Source of the DNA: Gottfriedia sp002574545
GTDB taxonomy: Bacteria > Bacillota > Bacilli > Bacillales > Bacillaceae_G
Length of the DNA stretch: 64,000 nt
NCBI GenBank assembly: GCA_052180195.1
Contig: CP197469.1
Reading direction: 5' to 3' (one strand)
Shown here: positions 52,097 through 60,835 of the stretch, one piece after another
Numbering within the stretch: position 1 is the first letter of the stretch
Layout of the letters: each line of letters begins with the position of its first letter
Made by a program: the position numbers and the translations under genes
The notes under the pieces: generated by a model
What the model saw: only the letters and a program-made list of their open reading frames with translations
The model's database searches: none
Told to the model about the DNA's origin: nothing

Positions 52097-53566
52097 TTGA
52101 TAGAAAAAATAAAAAATGAATGGTTTTCTAATATTAGAGCAGATGTATTAGCGGGGATTGTCGTTGCGTTAGCGCTTATTCCTGAAGCAATTGGATTTTC
52201 GATTATTGCAGGTGTCGATCCAATGATTGGATTATATGCTTCTTTCTGCATTGCAGTTGTGATCTCGTTTGTTGGTGGTCGTCCAGGTATGATATCAGCT
52301 GCGACTGGTGCAATGGCACTTGTGTTAGCTAGTCTAGTAAAAAAACATGGAATTGAGTATATGCTTGCAGCAACTATTTTAACAGGTATTATTCAAGTAA
52401 TACTAGGATTTCTAGGAATTGGTAAATTAGTCAAGTTTATTCCAAAGTCAGTTATGACAGGTTTTGTGAATTCTTTAGCAATTTTAATTTTTATGGCGCA
52501 ATTACCTTATTTTGTAGGTCAATCATGGCAAATGTACGCAATGGTTGCAGGCGGATTAGCGATTATTTATTTGTTTCCAAGAATTACAAAAATCATCCCA
52601 TCCCCTTTAGTGGCGATCATTGTTATTAGTATGATTGCAATATTTTCTGGAAGTGATGTTAATAAAGTAGGAGATATGGGGAATATTTCAGGATCTCTAC
52701 CAAGTTTTATTTTACCAAATGTTCCGTTTAGTATTGAAACACTAATGATTATATTTCCATATGCAGTTTCGTTAGCGTTTGTTGGCTTAATTGAATCATT
52801 ATTGACTGCTCAAATAGTTGATGATCTGACAGATACTTCAAGTAATAAAAATACTGAATCCAAAGGACAAGGTATTGCCAATATTATAAATGGGTTATTT
52901 GGGGGAATGGCAGGATGTGCAATGATTGGACAGTCTGTTATAAATGTTAAATCAGGTGGTCGTAGTAGATTATCTACATTTGTTGCTGGTTCATTTTTAA
53001 TGTTTCTAATTCTTGTATTAAATAAATTAGTCGTTCAAATTCCATTGGCAGCGTTAGTTTCTGTAATGATTATGGTATCAATAGGAACATTCGATTGGTC
53101 ATCTCTAAAAACATTACACAAATTACCTAGAACTGATGCGGCAGTGATGGTTATAACGGTTGGAGTAGTTGTAGCTACTCATAATTTAGCGATTGGTGTT
53201 ATTCTTGGAATTTTGTTAAGTGCTGTTTTCTTTGCAGCGAAAATCTCGAAAGTAAAAGTCACTTCTCAACTTGGAAAAAATAAGCGCGTCTATAAAGTAG
53301 AAGGTCAATTGTTCTTTGCTTCTGTCACGGATTTTGTTGGAGCATTTAATTTTAAAGATGATGTAAAAATAGTCGAGGTTGATTTATCAAAAGCTCATAT
53401 ATGGGACGAATCAGGTGTATCGGCAATTGATAAAATTGTCATTAAATTTCACGAAAAGGGTATAAAAACGATTATCGTTGGGTTAAATTCAGGAAGTAAA
53501 TCAATTGTAGATTCAGTAGCTGTATTTAACAAACCAAATGGTATCAAACAAAAAGTTGGACATTAA
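52097..53566 (+). CDS. SulP family anion transporter with STAS domain
   Basis: TTG start at 52097 after gaggtggaaatt. The 489-residue protein has about 11 helices (IRADVLAGIVVALALIPEAI with the conserved GIVVALALIPE, then GLYASF, GRPGMISAATGAMALV) and a C-terminal STAS domain from about residue 395 (YKVEGQLFFASVTDFV, DLSKAHIWDESGVSAIDKI). Bacterial SulP proteins bring in bicarbonate, sulfate or dicarboxylates. A related chain in cyanobacteria (BicA) carries bicarbonate. No pathway clue decides the ion. Transcribed alone. Confidence 0.88.
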   Translation: MIEKIKNEWFSNIRADVLAGIVVALALIPEAIGFSIIAGVDPMIGLYASFCIAVVISFVGGRPGMISAATGAMALVLASLVKKHGIEYMLAATILTGIIQVILGFLGIGKLVKFIPKSVMTGFVNSLAILIFMAQLPYFVGQSWQMYAMVAGGLAIIYLFPRITKIIPSPLVAIIVISMIAIFSGSDVNKVGDMGNISGSLPSFILPNVPFSIETLMIIFPYAVSLAFVGLIESLLTAQIVDDLTDTSSNKNTESKGQGIANIINGLFGGMAGCAMIGQSVINVKSGGRSRLSTFVAGSFLMFLILVLNKLVVQIPLAALVSVMIMVSIGTFDWSSLKTLHKLPRTDAAVMVITVGVVVATHNLAIGVILGILLSAVFFAAKISKVKVTSQLGKNKRVYKVEGQLFFASVTDFVGAFNFKDDVKIVEVDLSKAHIWDESGVSAIDKIVIKFHEKGIKTIIVGLNSGSKSIVDSVAVFNKPNGIKQKVGH

Positions 53567-53633
53567 GCATGGTTTCCTCAATTGATGTAGCTTCAAGTTT
53601 ACAGTGTGTAGACAAAGTACAAAAAATCTGATT

Positions 53634-53761
53634 TCAGACTGATTGCAAGCGCTTGTCTTTCGAGGCGCGAAGTCTGGTGAGGAGCGGAGTTACCTTAGAC
53701 GGTAATGAGCACCGCAGACAGGCGAAGCAACGAAGAAAGCGAGCGTTTTCGGGCAGTCTGA
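53634..53761. repeat. GC-richer nested inverted element
   Basis: A stretch of about 130 bp, richer in G+C than its surroundings, is bracketed by tcagactg (53634) and cagtctga (53754), a perfect long-range pair. Inside are gtctggtg / caccgcagac and an inner hairpin ttacc-ttagac-ggtaa, giving a nested fold. Its composition resembles the palindromic intergenic repeats widespread in Bacillaceae. A terminator follows at once, so it may be transcribed. It could be a mobile palindromic repeat or an RNA. Confidence 0.6.
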
Positions 53762-53762
53762 G

Positions 53763-53790
53763 GCTTCTTCGATTGAAGAAGCTTTTTTTT
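53763..53790 (+). terminator. Rho-independent terminator
   Basis: A perfect 8-bp stem gcttcttc / gaagaagc, 4-nt loop, eight T. It ends whatever is transcribed through the preceding structured element, possibly the SulP message. Confidence 0.88.
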
Positions 53791-54065
53791 ATGGCATTTT
53801 AAAAAAATCTCCTGATTAGTTCAAGAGTCAAGAGTCATGTTTCATTCAGACAGCGGGTTTGTATGTATGACTTGATCTCGATGATTTTTAGGTATGGCAA
53901 GTATAAAAATATCTTTTTGAACTTTTGGATTTTCTATTAGAATTTATTGTATTCACTGCTACTTTTTCGCAGCCTTTTTTTTATTTATTTGGAAATACAG
54001 ATTAAAGGAAAAAGGTGCCAATGCTTACAATGTAGAAAGAAGTAAGTAGATGTAAAAGAGGTGTG

Positions 54066-54318
54066 ATGAGATTGGACAATATCAGTAAAGTAGAAAAGCT
54101 AGATCTTAAAAGATATATACCTCATTTGTTTAAATTATAATCTTCATCTCTGGAAACGAAGGGGTTGGTAGTTTAATTTTTTACTTGGAAAAGTGACTGG
54201 TGAACACGCATATTATTTTAGTCACTTTAATTCAAAAAAAGGTACAGGACGCAAACTTCCTCCAAAAGACATTGAGAGTATGAAGGTCATCCAAGGAATA
54301 ATTGATTCTATAAGCTAA
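54066..54318 (+). pseudogene. Frameshifted small gene, unknown family
   Basis: The ATG at 54066 with aaaagaggtgtg upstream gives MRLDNISKVEKLDLKRYIPH and stops at 54138. Another frame, open from 54172 to a stop at 54316, reads LLGKVTGEHAYYFSHFNSKK and GTGRKLPPKDIESMKVIQGI. Both parts are protein-like and adjoin, suggesting one small gene broken by frameshift or deletion. Nothing else is recognised in the rest of 53791-54354. Confidence 0.45.
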
Positions 54319-54354
54319 GCTAGATAGTAGTTAAACGAAAAGGAGAGGAAAGTA

Positions 54355-54738
54355 GTGAGTACATCAGAAATTTCAATGAAAAGTCCAACACCTATTCTAC
54401 GGATGTTTGATGAAATTAAAGCAAAAGAATTTTACATATCATTTTTAGAATTTGAGATTGATTGGGAGCATCGGTTTGAAGATGATTTTCCTTTATATAT
54501 GCAAATATCTTATAACAATTGTGTCATACATCTTTCTGAGCACCATGGTGATTGTAGTCCAGGTGCTGCACTTAGAATTGAGGTAGTAAATTTGGACTTA
54601 CTTCATTCAAAGTTACTCTCAAAAAAATATAAATATGCTCGCCCAGGCATTGAAGAAACTCCTTGGAAAACACGGGAGGTACGGGTTGGAGATCCATTTG
54701 GTAATCGAATTGTCTTTTATGAGAACGTGGAAGACTGA
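54355..54738 (+). CDS. Glyoxalase/bleomycin-resistance-like VOC protein
   Basis: GTG start with aaaggagaggaaagta upstream. The 127-residue protein reads TPILRMFDEIKAKEFYISFL and has VIHLSEHHGDCSPGAALRIE and VGDPFGNRIVFYE, the typical bleomycin-resistance-type VOC architecture with a GD-P-F-GN end. It would bind a small ligand as a dimer. Actual antibiotic binding is unproved. It stands alone. Confidence 0.83.
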   Translation: MSTSEISMKSPTPILRMFDEIKAKEFYISFLEFEIDWEHRFEDDFPLYMQISYNNCVIHLSEHHGDCSPGAALRIEVVNLDLLHSKLLSKKYKYARPGIEETPWKTREVRVGDPFGNRIVFYENVED

Positions 54739-54771
54739 AGATTTATTGTACAATCGAATAACCTAAAGAAT

Positions 54772-54813
54772 AAAGAGGATTGAATTAAAAAGCATTTTTA
54801 TTTAATCCTCTTT
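54772..54813. terminator. Hairpin between converging genes
   Basis: Perfect 10-bp stem aaagaggatt / aatcctcttt with a long AT-rich loop. It may end both the VOC and the FUSC-like transcripts. Confidence 0.5.
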
Positions 54814-54850
54814 ACACTTGGAAAGTGACCAATTCCGGTTTAGATTTAGG

Positions 54851-55342
54851 CTATTTCAATTTTTTATTCCTTGAAGTGAATGAAGACCAAACGAACTGGA
54901 TTAATCCAGCAGTCAAGACACCTACAAGCGTGTCCCTCATCCGATCCATCGCATAATCCTTTGATTTGTGTTCAAATGCAAAGACAAATAGAATCGTTAG
55001 AGCGACCTGGTGAAGTACTTTTTTGTCTAATTTTAAATAGTAAGCAATATATGTACCAATTAAAATTAAAAGTCCTAAGTTCCAACCAGTGACTTTCATA
55101 TAACTAGCGATGATTACAGTAATACCAATTCCAATCATTGTTCCAATTACGCGTTTGATTGATAAACTAATTGTTTTGTCAATTGTCGATTGAACCGTAA
55201 GTATAAGTGAAACTGGACCTAAGTATGGATGTGACGAACCAAATAATTTTGAGATTTCCCATGCTAATGCAGAACCAATTGATAATTTCCAAATAAGACT
55301 AGTAATGCTTTCAGATGAGTTAGGTGAGCTTGTTTCTTCCAT
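54851..55342 (-). CDS. FUSC/aromatic acid exporter-like membrane protein
   Basis: This protein of about 163 residues has four to five helices. LIWKLSIGSALAWEISKLFG, HPYLGPVSLILTVQSTID, SIKRVIGTMIGIGITVII and RMRDTLVGVLTAGLIQFVW match the FUSC/ArAE-type N-terminal membrane domain. The large C-terminal domain of full exporters is absent. The ATG at 55342 follows agaggtgctc at close spacing. A GTG at 55348 overlaps it. Small FUSC-like proteins are common in Bacillus, with unknown substrates. Confidence 0.78.
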   Translation of the reverse strand: MEETSSPNSSESITSLIWKLSIGSALAWEISKLFGSSHPYLGPVSLILTVQSTIDKTISLSIKRVIGTMIGIGITVIIASYMKVTGWNLGLLILIGTYIAYYLKLDKKVLHQVALTILFVFAFEHKSKDYAMDRMRDTLVGVLTAGLIQFVWSSFTSRNKKLK

Positions 55343-55480
55343 GAGCACCTCTAGAAATTTCTATTTTTATATATTATCTTCACGAATTAAATTGATTATG
55401 TATAAAGAATAAATAAGAAGTTGAATACTTATAATAGTGATTAGCTACTAGACAACTAATAATAGAAATGAGTTGAATCA

Positions 55481-55792
55481 TTGATAACCGTCTTATTTGA
55501 ATATAAATTTGAAAAGAAGTTTTTAGAGGATTTTAAATCAAGATTAAAAAAGTCAGCGCATCCAAAATTTCATTCAGAACCATCGAATATTGGAATGAAT
55601 TTTATGCAAAGAGAAGATGAGCAATATTATTATATCAATTTATTTATTAAGTATAGAAGTATTGAAGAATATGAAGAACGAACGAGATTTGAAAGAAGTC
55701 AGGGAGAATGGAATGAAACTTGGTTTAGTAAAGATATTACCCATGAACTATTATCAGTAACAATCTGGAAGGATTTTAGTCTAATGTCTTAA
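55481..55792 (+). CDS. Hypothetical protein (103 aa)
   Basis: TTG start with only a weak ribosome site (gagttgaatca). The protein begins MITVLFEYKFEKKFLEDFKS and is beta-alpha-beta-like with many aromatic residues (EDEQYYYINLFIKYRSIEEY and HELLSVTIWKDF). This resembles dimeric alpha-beta barrel proteins of the antibiotic-biosynthesis monooxygenase type, but the similarity is only in style. Function unknown. Confidence 0.6.
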   Translation: MITVLFEYKFEKKFLEDFKSRLKKSAHPKFHSEPSNIGMNFMQREDEQYYYINLFIKYRSIEEYEERTRFERSQGEWNETWFSKDITHELLSVTIWKDFSLMS

Positions 55793-55973
55793 TATCTAGA
55801 TTGCTGTATGATTTGTTAAAGAGGACGAAAACTTTTTAAATTGATTAAAAAGCTGGAAACAATCGACATTTACCAAAACCATTACAGTAGAGTAGGGGTC
55901 TTCACGCTGTTGAAAAAAGAATTTGTCAATTAAATTTTGATAAGTAAGTTGTGTCTCAGTGATTTCCACTACA

Positions 55974-56067
55974 GGTTGCTCGCTTTCCATGGGGCGAGAC
56001 CTGAGCCTCCTCGGCGCCGCCTGTGGGGTCTCAGCCTTCCCGCATCTCCCATAGGAGTCGAGCAACC
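55974..56067. repeat. GC-rich palindromic intergenic element
   Basis: ggttgctcg at 55974 and cgagcaacc at 56059 form perfect outer arms. Inside, gcgagacctgagcctcctcgg and its surroundings repeat segments such as gagacc / ggtctc and gcgccgc. Base composition is far from the AT-rich surroundings. I recall very similar sequence (ctcctatgggagatgcggg, ggctgagacccc) as a common intergenic repeat in Bacillaceae genomes. No gene. The rest of 55793-56360 shows no supported gene. Confidence 0.7.
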
Positions 56068-56293
56068 TTTCGTTCCAATCAATTTCTTAATAAAAAATAA
56101 TAAACTTATAAAGATTAGAATATTCAATGGAGAGATTTTTGATTTTTGACAGTTAGTTAAAACATTTATATTTCAATCAATACCCACTGGTTTTTCAATA
56201 AGATAATAAAAAATAATAAATATACTATTTTTCCTTGAAATTCATTTAATGTTTCTTTTTTTTATATTGACTACAATATATTTTAACACTCTG

Positions 56294-56322
56294 AAAACCC
56301 TAACAGTAGAGTAGGGGTTTTA
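56294..56322 (-). terminator. Terminator of the L,D-transpeptidase gene
   Basis: aaaacccta / taggggtttt hairpin downstream of the minus-strand gene. A closely similar acagtagagtagggg string is also at 55883, suggesting a duplicated piece. Confidence 0.6.
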
Positions 56323-56360
56323 AATTTCTATTGCACCTTTTAATCTATTAAAAATCATAT

Positions 56361-56696
56361 TTATTGATGAATAACGACACCTGTACCAATTGAAACCATT
56401 GAAGATAATTCAAGAACATCCTTATTATACATACGAACGCAACCATGCGAAACAAAATGACCAATTGATGCAGGATTATTAGTTCCATGAATTCCGTAGT
56501 GTGGAGCAGATAGTCCCATCCAAAGAACCCCAAAAGGTCCACCAGGATTAGGATCTTTATTAATAATTGTGTAGGTACCTGAAGGAGTAGGGGTAAGCAT
56601 TTTACCGACACCGATTGGATAAGTTTTTATTAATTTGTTGCCGTCGAAAAGTTTTAATTGGCGGTTCGATGTTGAAATATATATCCAATTGGTCAT
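56361..56696 (-). CDS. L,D-transpeptidase (YkuD domain)
   Basis: This 111-residue single-domain protein has YGIHGTNNPASIGHFVSHGC ending in VRMYN: His70, His84 and nucleophile Cys86 form the YkuD catalytic site. It cross-links peptidoglycan through meso-diaminopimelate or alters spore cortex or wall. It lacks a signal peptide and LysM domain, so its route out of the cell is unclear, as in other short Bacillus YkuD proteins. ggagctgataaa lies before the ATG. It is divergent from the glucosaminidase gene. Confidence 0.87.
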   Translation of the reverse strand: MTNWIYISTSNRQLKLFDGNKLIKTYPIGVGKMLTPTPSGTYTIINKDPNPGGPFGVLWMGLSAPHYGIHGTNNPASIGHFVSHGCVRMYNKDVLELSSMVSIGTGVVIHQ

Positions 56697-56859
56697 TTTA
56701 TCAGCTCCAATTTTTAACTATTGTATGAAGAAACTTTACTTGTTGTTAAATAAAAGAAAGTTAAAATTTCACTACTTTTATACTATTTCCTTAGTACCAA
56801 GAATAAAAAAAATGAATACGCTATAGGACAAGCACTTTAAAGAGAGGAATAGGTCTATA

Positions 56860-57501
56860 GTGTCTAATACAATTAAATATTTCCAATATGCCCAAGAAGT
56901 TTCCAAAAAAATTGGCTGGTTACCTGAAATGATTTATACCCAATGGCAAGTAGAAACAGCACACTTTACGTCCAAAAATTTTAAGGAAAATAACAATATC
57001 GCAGGTCAGACGTGGCATCCAGGCTTACCTCTTAGTAGTAGAGGAACAGCTAGGCCTAAAAATGAAGGCGGGTATTATATAAAATATAATGATCCAATTC
57101 AGGGATATGTTGATTTTATTTTAAATAATCCGAGGTACAGTAAAGTTAAAACATACAAAACTGCAGATGAACAATTTAAGGCGATAGCTCAAGCAGGATG
57201 GGCAGTAGCTCCTAATTACGCAGATGTGCTCATCTCGGTTAATAATGCAAATATTAAAAATGGATTATATAAAAAAATTATTCAAGTTGAGTTACATCCT
57301 TATAAAGGAATCTTAAAAAAAGGATCAAGAGGAGAGCGAGTAAAGGAAATTCAAGAAAAAGTTGGCGTTAAAGTGGATGGGATTTTTGGGATACTAACTG
57401 AAAAAGCAGTAAAAGATTTTCAAAGAAAAAATGATTTAGTAGTTGATGGAATTGTTGGAGTAAAAACGTGGGGGAAACTTTTCAATCCAACAAATTTATA
57501 A
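56860..57501 (+). CDS. Glucosaminidase-domain cell-wall hydrolase with PG-binding domain
   Basis: GTG start after gagaggaataggtct. The 213-residue protein has a glucosaminidase (FlgJ-like) domain at residues 8-140: IYTQWQVETAHFTSKNFKEN with catalytic Glu, and GYYIKYNDPIQGYVDFI. A PG_binding_1 repeat follows at about 148-210 (LKKGSRGERVKEIQEKVGV, then DGIFGILTEKAVKDFQ). It should cut the glycan chain at GlcNAc. Like the amidase at 12.7 kb it has no signal peptide but the same kind of binding domain. A terminator follows. Confidence 0.88.
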   Translation: MSNTIKYFQYAQEVSKKIGWLPEMIYTQWQVETAHFTSKNFKENNNIAGQTWHPGLPLSSRGTARPKNEGGYYIKYNDPIQGYVDFILNNPRYSKVKTYKTADEQFKAIAQAGWAVAPNYADVLISVNNANIKNGLYKKIIQVELHPYKGILKKGSRGERVKEIQEKVGVKVDGIFGILTEKAVKDFQRKNDLVVDGIVGVKTWGKLFNPTNL

Positions 57502-57520
57502 GATATTCTTTATTTAAATG

Positions 57521-57552
57521 ACCTGTATGATTTTATATACAGGTTTTTTTAC
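57521..57552 (+). terminator. Rho-independent terminator
   Basis: An 8-bp stem acctgtat / atacaggt followed by ttttttt. It ends the glucosaminidase gene. Confidence 0.88.
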
Positions 57553-57631
57553 ATTTAAATTAATACATAAAAGGGTTTGAGGGTGTTTTATCGAAAAGTA
57601 ACTATAACCATTTTAGGAAGAGGGGACGAAA

Positions 57632-58048
57632 GTGGAAATTAGACATGCAAAAATGAATGATTGTGAATCAATCGTAATTTTGGATTCTCAAATTATTGAC
57701 AGTCGAATTAGAGAACATCTAATTAAAAGCTCGATAGAAGAAAATCGATGCCTCGTATGTGAAATAAATAAAAGGATTGTAGGTTTTCTAATTTATCATA
57801 AATTTTTCTTTGGCCATTTATTTATTGATTTGATCATTGTTTCACTAGAAATGAGGAGACTGGGTATTGCAAAAAATCTCATGAAATATGTTGAATTTTA
57901 TTCAGAAAGGAAATTATTTTCTTCTACTAACAAATCAAATATTAAAATGCAAAAAGTATTTCAATCTCTAGGATATATTAAAAGTGGATTCATTGATCAT
58001 TTAGATGAAGGCGACCCAGAAATTATTTATGTTAAATTATTAGATTAA
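57632..58048 (+). CDS. GNAT family N-acetyltransferase
   Basis: This 138-residue protein has a GTG start after aggaagaggggacgaaa. It reads EIRHAKMNDCESIVILDS, then CEINKRIVGFLIY, HLFIDLIIVSLEMRRLGIAK (acetyl-CoA loop RRLGIAK) and QSLGYIKSGFID. This is a normal GNAT fold transferring acetyl from acetyl-CoA to an amine. Substrate unknown. It stands alone, with no clear terminator. Confidence 0.85.
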   Translation: MEIRHAKMNDCESIVILDSQIIDSRIREHLIKSSIEENRCLVCEINKRIVGFLIYHKFFFGHLFIDLIIVSLEMRRLGIAKNLMKYVEFYSERKLFSSTNKSNIKMQKVFQSLGYIKSGFIDHLDEGDPEIIYVKLLD

Positions 58049-58343
58049 ACGATTTTTCGGCAATTATTTTTTTAATGAAGGATAAAAAAATTTTTTATTA
58101 CCCCAATGATCGTAAGCCACTACTAAATCCCATCTAAAATACTTTCATACGTTTCTCGTTTTTTTCATAGTTTATTTATAAAAAGTATGTAAAAAGTCCT
58201 GATGTAATCATTAATTTATTACTTTAGGAGAGTTAGTTAAAAAATTTTTTAAATACATTCTTCCTGTTATTCTATTTTTCTATGCATGAGGAATAGTAAT
58301 AATATATAAATGCTCCAATTATATCATTACAAGGAGTGGAAAT
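58049..58343. other. Intergenic, no gene seen
   Basis: Very AT-rich with several T tracts. No supported frame or stable hairpin. Confidence 0.45.
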
Positions 58344-58784
58344 ATGGATTTTAAAAGGGAATTCATTTTAAAAACAAAAGCTATATATAAAGAAACTGTT
58401 ACAGAAAATATGGCGTACAGTAAGATGTGTGAGAAATTCGAATCTTATTTTGTTGATTTAAGGGAGTCTTTAAAAAAGGAAATAGAAGTTTCGAATGGTG
58501 AATTTGATATTATGATTGATAAAGAGAATGTTATTGAGGTCTTATTAAATCAAAGAGAGTTATTAATTACGATTGATGACGCTGGGGTAGTAGTAAGTAT
58601 TAAATATTTTGATGAAGTGCAAAATGAACAAGTTGAAAATAAGATTGATATAATTGAATATGATGGTGGGGCATATAAAAGTCAAGTATTTCAATCGCCT
58701 ATTACTAGAAATATAATCGATAATTATTTAGCAATTGCGTTTAGAGATGATTTAGAGAAGACTTTTGAGAGTTATAGTGAATGA
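58344..58784 (+). CDS. Hypothetical protein (146 aa)
   Basis: This intact frame with aaggagtggaaat upstream of the ATG encodes MDFKREFILKTKAIYKETVT. It is an all-helical front, then a beta-rich middle (IDKENVIEVLLNQRELLITI, KYFDEVQNEQVENKIDIIEY) and a helical end. Acidic, soluble, no signal peptide or cysteines beyond one in MCEKF. No family was recognised. Confidence 0.6.
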   Translation: MDFKREFILKTKAIYKETVTENMAYSKMCEKFESYFVDLRESLKKEIEVSNGEFDIMIDKENVIEVLLNQRELLITIDDAGVVVSIKYFDEVQNEQVENKIDIIEYDGGAYKSQVFQSPITRNIIDNYLAIAFRDDLEKTFESYSE

Positions 58785-58880
58785 AAAAATTTATGTTTAT
58801 AGATTCGTAAAGAGATTTTTTAAAGGCTGATTTTCACTAAAGGATGCTCGTTTATGTAGGATTTATATTTCAACGACACT

Positions 58881-58915
58881 AAAAGAGCTTGGATATTCCA
58901 AGCTCTTTTAATTTA
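58881..58915 (+). terminator. Rho-independent terminator
   Basis: A stem aaaagagcttgga / tccaagctctttta around a tiny loop, with an AT-rich tail. It is the only clear structure in 58785-59124, where no gene was found. Confidence 0.75.
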
Positions 58916-59124
58916 TTTATCGTTCTTTGACTTGAAATCTTAATACAGTTTTCAATTTATCGGGTTGAGTTTTTCTTGCATCAGAAATATAGATTTCTTT
59001 ATGTGTTTTTTCAACTCACAAGAAACTCCCTTAATTTTAAGTCAGTTTCGGTTTGATTAGGGTATGTCTTTGCATGCTAAAAACAAAAAGCAATCACATA
59101 ATCATGTAATTGCTCTTAAAAAGT

Positions 59125-59772
59125 TTAATGATATGTACGATAAACTCCAATTACTTTTCCTAAAATTGATACTTGTTTTAATAAAATTGGAAACAGGGCA
59201 TCATTTTCAGGTTGAAGTCTAAAATGGTCGCTTTCTTTATAAAAACGCTTTACAGTAGCTTCACTATCTTCAGTCATGGCAACAACAATTTCTCCATTTT
59301 CCGCAGTGAATTGTTTTTTAACGATTACAAGATCGCCATTTAAAATTCCAGCATTGATCATGCTATCTCCTTCTACTCGAAGCATAAAAACTTGTTCATT
59401 AGATGGAGCGACAGATGTCGGTAAAGGGAAATATTCTTCTACATTTTCGACTGCAGTAATTGGAATACCTGCAGTTACTTTACCGATTACAGGAATGTTA
59501 ATAATATCGTTATAGACTTCACTATATGATGCTTGTACTTCATTCACAACCGGAGCTGTATCGCCAAGAATCTCGATTGCACGCGGTTTCGTAGGATCTC
59601 TTCGAATATAGCCTTTTTGTTCTAGTCTCTCTAAATGACCATGTACTGTAGAACTTGAAGCTAAACCAACAGCCTCAGCAATCTCTCGAACTGAAGGTGG
59701 ATAACCTTTAATTTTTACTTCGTCTTTAATATAAGCTAAAATTTCTGCTTGCCTTTTCGATAGTTTGTTCAT
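59125..59772 (-). CDS. lexA: SOS repressor LexA
   Basis: This 215-residue protein has a winged helix at residues 1-65 (SKRQAEILAYIKDEV, then PPSVREIAEAVGLASSSTVH) and the S24 latent peptidase domain. The cleavage site is Ala101-Gly102 in GKVTAGIPI. The dyad is Ser137 (EGDSMINAGI) and Lys175 (EATVKRFY). RecA-stimulated self-cleavage releases SOS genes. It is divergent from yneB, as in B. subtilis where lexA faces the yneA-yneB-ynzC operon. A SOS-like box overlaps its own promoter. The ATG has taagggggaaattcga upstream. Confidence 0.96.
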   Translation of the reverse strand: MNKLSKRQAEILAYIKDEVKIKGYPPSVREIAEAVGLASSSTVHGHLERLEQKGYIRRDPTKPRAIEILGDTAPVVNEVQASYSEVYNDIINIPVIGKVTAGIPITAVENVEEYFPLPTSVAPSNEQVFMLRVEGDSMINAGILNGDLVIVKKQFTAENGEIVVAMTEDSEATVKRFYKESDHFRLQPENDALFPILLKQVSILGKVIGVYRTYH

Positions 59773-59829
59773 TCGAATTTCCCCCTTACCTATAAAGTAG
59801 ATAATACGTTCCTCTTTATTTTTTTCATT

Positions 59830-59868
59830 ATATCATGATAGGATATGATATACAAACGTTAGTTCTAT
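59830..59868 (-). promoter_or_regulatory. lexA promoter with SOS-like box
   Basis: On the minus strand, TTGTAT and TATAAT are 17 bp apart. At 59854-59865 (plus strand aaac-gtta-gttc) lies a GAAC-N4-GTTT sequence, one base from the Bacillus LexA consensus GAAC-N4-GTTC. It overlaps the -35 box, so LexA autorepression is likely. Confidence 0.7.
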
Positions 59869-59941
59869 TTTTTCTTAAAGTAGTTTTCGTGTTCGTATGG
59901 AGGGAACAGTTTATGAATGCACTAATATACTTAAAGGGGTA

Positions 59942-60108
59942 ATGACAGCATAGGATTCACAAGAAACTTCATTACATAAACAAATTAATGAACCAAATTA
60001 GGTTAGCGGATGGGAATGTGTATTCTAGAAACAATAGGCGAACAGGCTAGTGGTTTTGAAGTAGAAAAAGAAGGTCTATTCAAGCTATTCAAAAAAGAAC
60101 AAGATTAA
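59942..60108 (+). pseudogene. Degenerate yneB-like resolvase fragment in the yneA slot
   Basis: Two short frames match the YneB N-terminal domain. First DSQETSLHKQINE (compare NTQDTSLKRQREE in the intact yneB just downstream), then, after stops, GEQASGFEVEKEGLFKLF, matching EERHSGFDIEREGIIEAL. It ends at a TAA at 60106. It is a truncated, decayed second copy of the resolvase N-terminus. In B. subtilis this place holds yneA, the SOS cell-division inhibitor. No intact yneA (LysM protein) is visible here. Confidence 0.6.
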
Positions 60109-60175
60109 TGCTTTGTTAATTTCTTATTTACGGTCAAATTGCTTAAGTCTGATTCGTAGATTAGGAGGAGAAAAA

Positions 60176-60835
60176 TTGAAAGCGATTATTTATTGTCGGG
60201 TTAGTACAGAAAAAAATACTCAAGATACCTCTTTAAAAAGACAAAGAGAAGAGCTAGAAAAATTAGCAGAGATTCAAAATTTCGATGTGATAAAAATCAT
60301 AGAAGAGAGACATAGTGGATTTGATATAGAACGGGAAGGGATAATTGAGGCTTTAGCATTATTTAAGGATAAACAGGCAGAGATCTTACTTTTACAAGAC
60401 GATACTCGATTGGGAAGGGGACATTCGAAAATTGCCCTGATTCATGAATTACGCAAAATGGCAGTAAAAGTTTTTACAATTCAAGATCAAGGGGAGATAT
60501 CTTTATCGGATGCGGATTTAATGGTCTTGGAAATATTGAGTACAGTAGAAGAGTTTCAACGAAGAATTGCTAATTATAAAATAAGCAGGGGAATGCGTAG
60601 AGCCATCGAGAATGGTTTCGAACCTCACAAGAATATATCAAATAATCATTTAGGAGGTAGGGAGAAAAAAGAACTGCCTGTGGAAGAAATTATAAATCTT
60701 CGAAACAAGAAACTTACTTTTCATGAAATAGCAGCTACATTACGAGGTTTAGGTTATGAAGTAAGTAGGGCTACTGTTCATAGAAGGTATAAGGAATATT
60801 TTGATGAACTAAATCATGATTCTATTAAGAATTAA
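60176..60835 (+). CDS. yneB: Resolvase-family protein YneB
   Basis: TTG start at 60176 with taggaggagaaaaa upstream. A longer frame from 60113 lacks a site. The 219-residue protein opens MKAIIYCRVSTEKNTQDTSL with nucleophile Ser10, has QDDTRLGRGHSKIALIHELR with the conserved arginines, and a C-terminal helix-turn-helix (LTFHEIAATLRGLGYEVSRA). It matches B. subtilis YneB from the SOS-induced operon opposite lexA. Its function is not known. The active site, unlike in the protein at 51.4 kb, looks intact. Confidence 0.93.
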   Translation: MKAIIYCRVSTEKNTQDTSLKRQREELEKLAEIQNFDVIKIIEERHSGFDIEREGIIEALALFKDKQAEILLLQDDTRLGRGHSKIALIHELRKMAVKVFTIQDQGEISLSDADLMVLEILSTVEEFQRRIANYKISRGMRRAIENGFEPHKNISNNHLGGREKKELPVEEIINLRNKKLTFHEIAATLRGLGYEVSRATVHRRYKEYFDELNHDSIKN

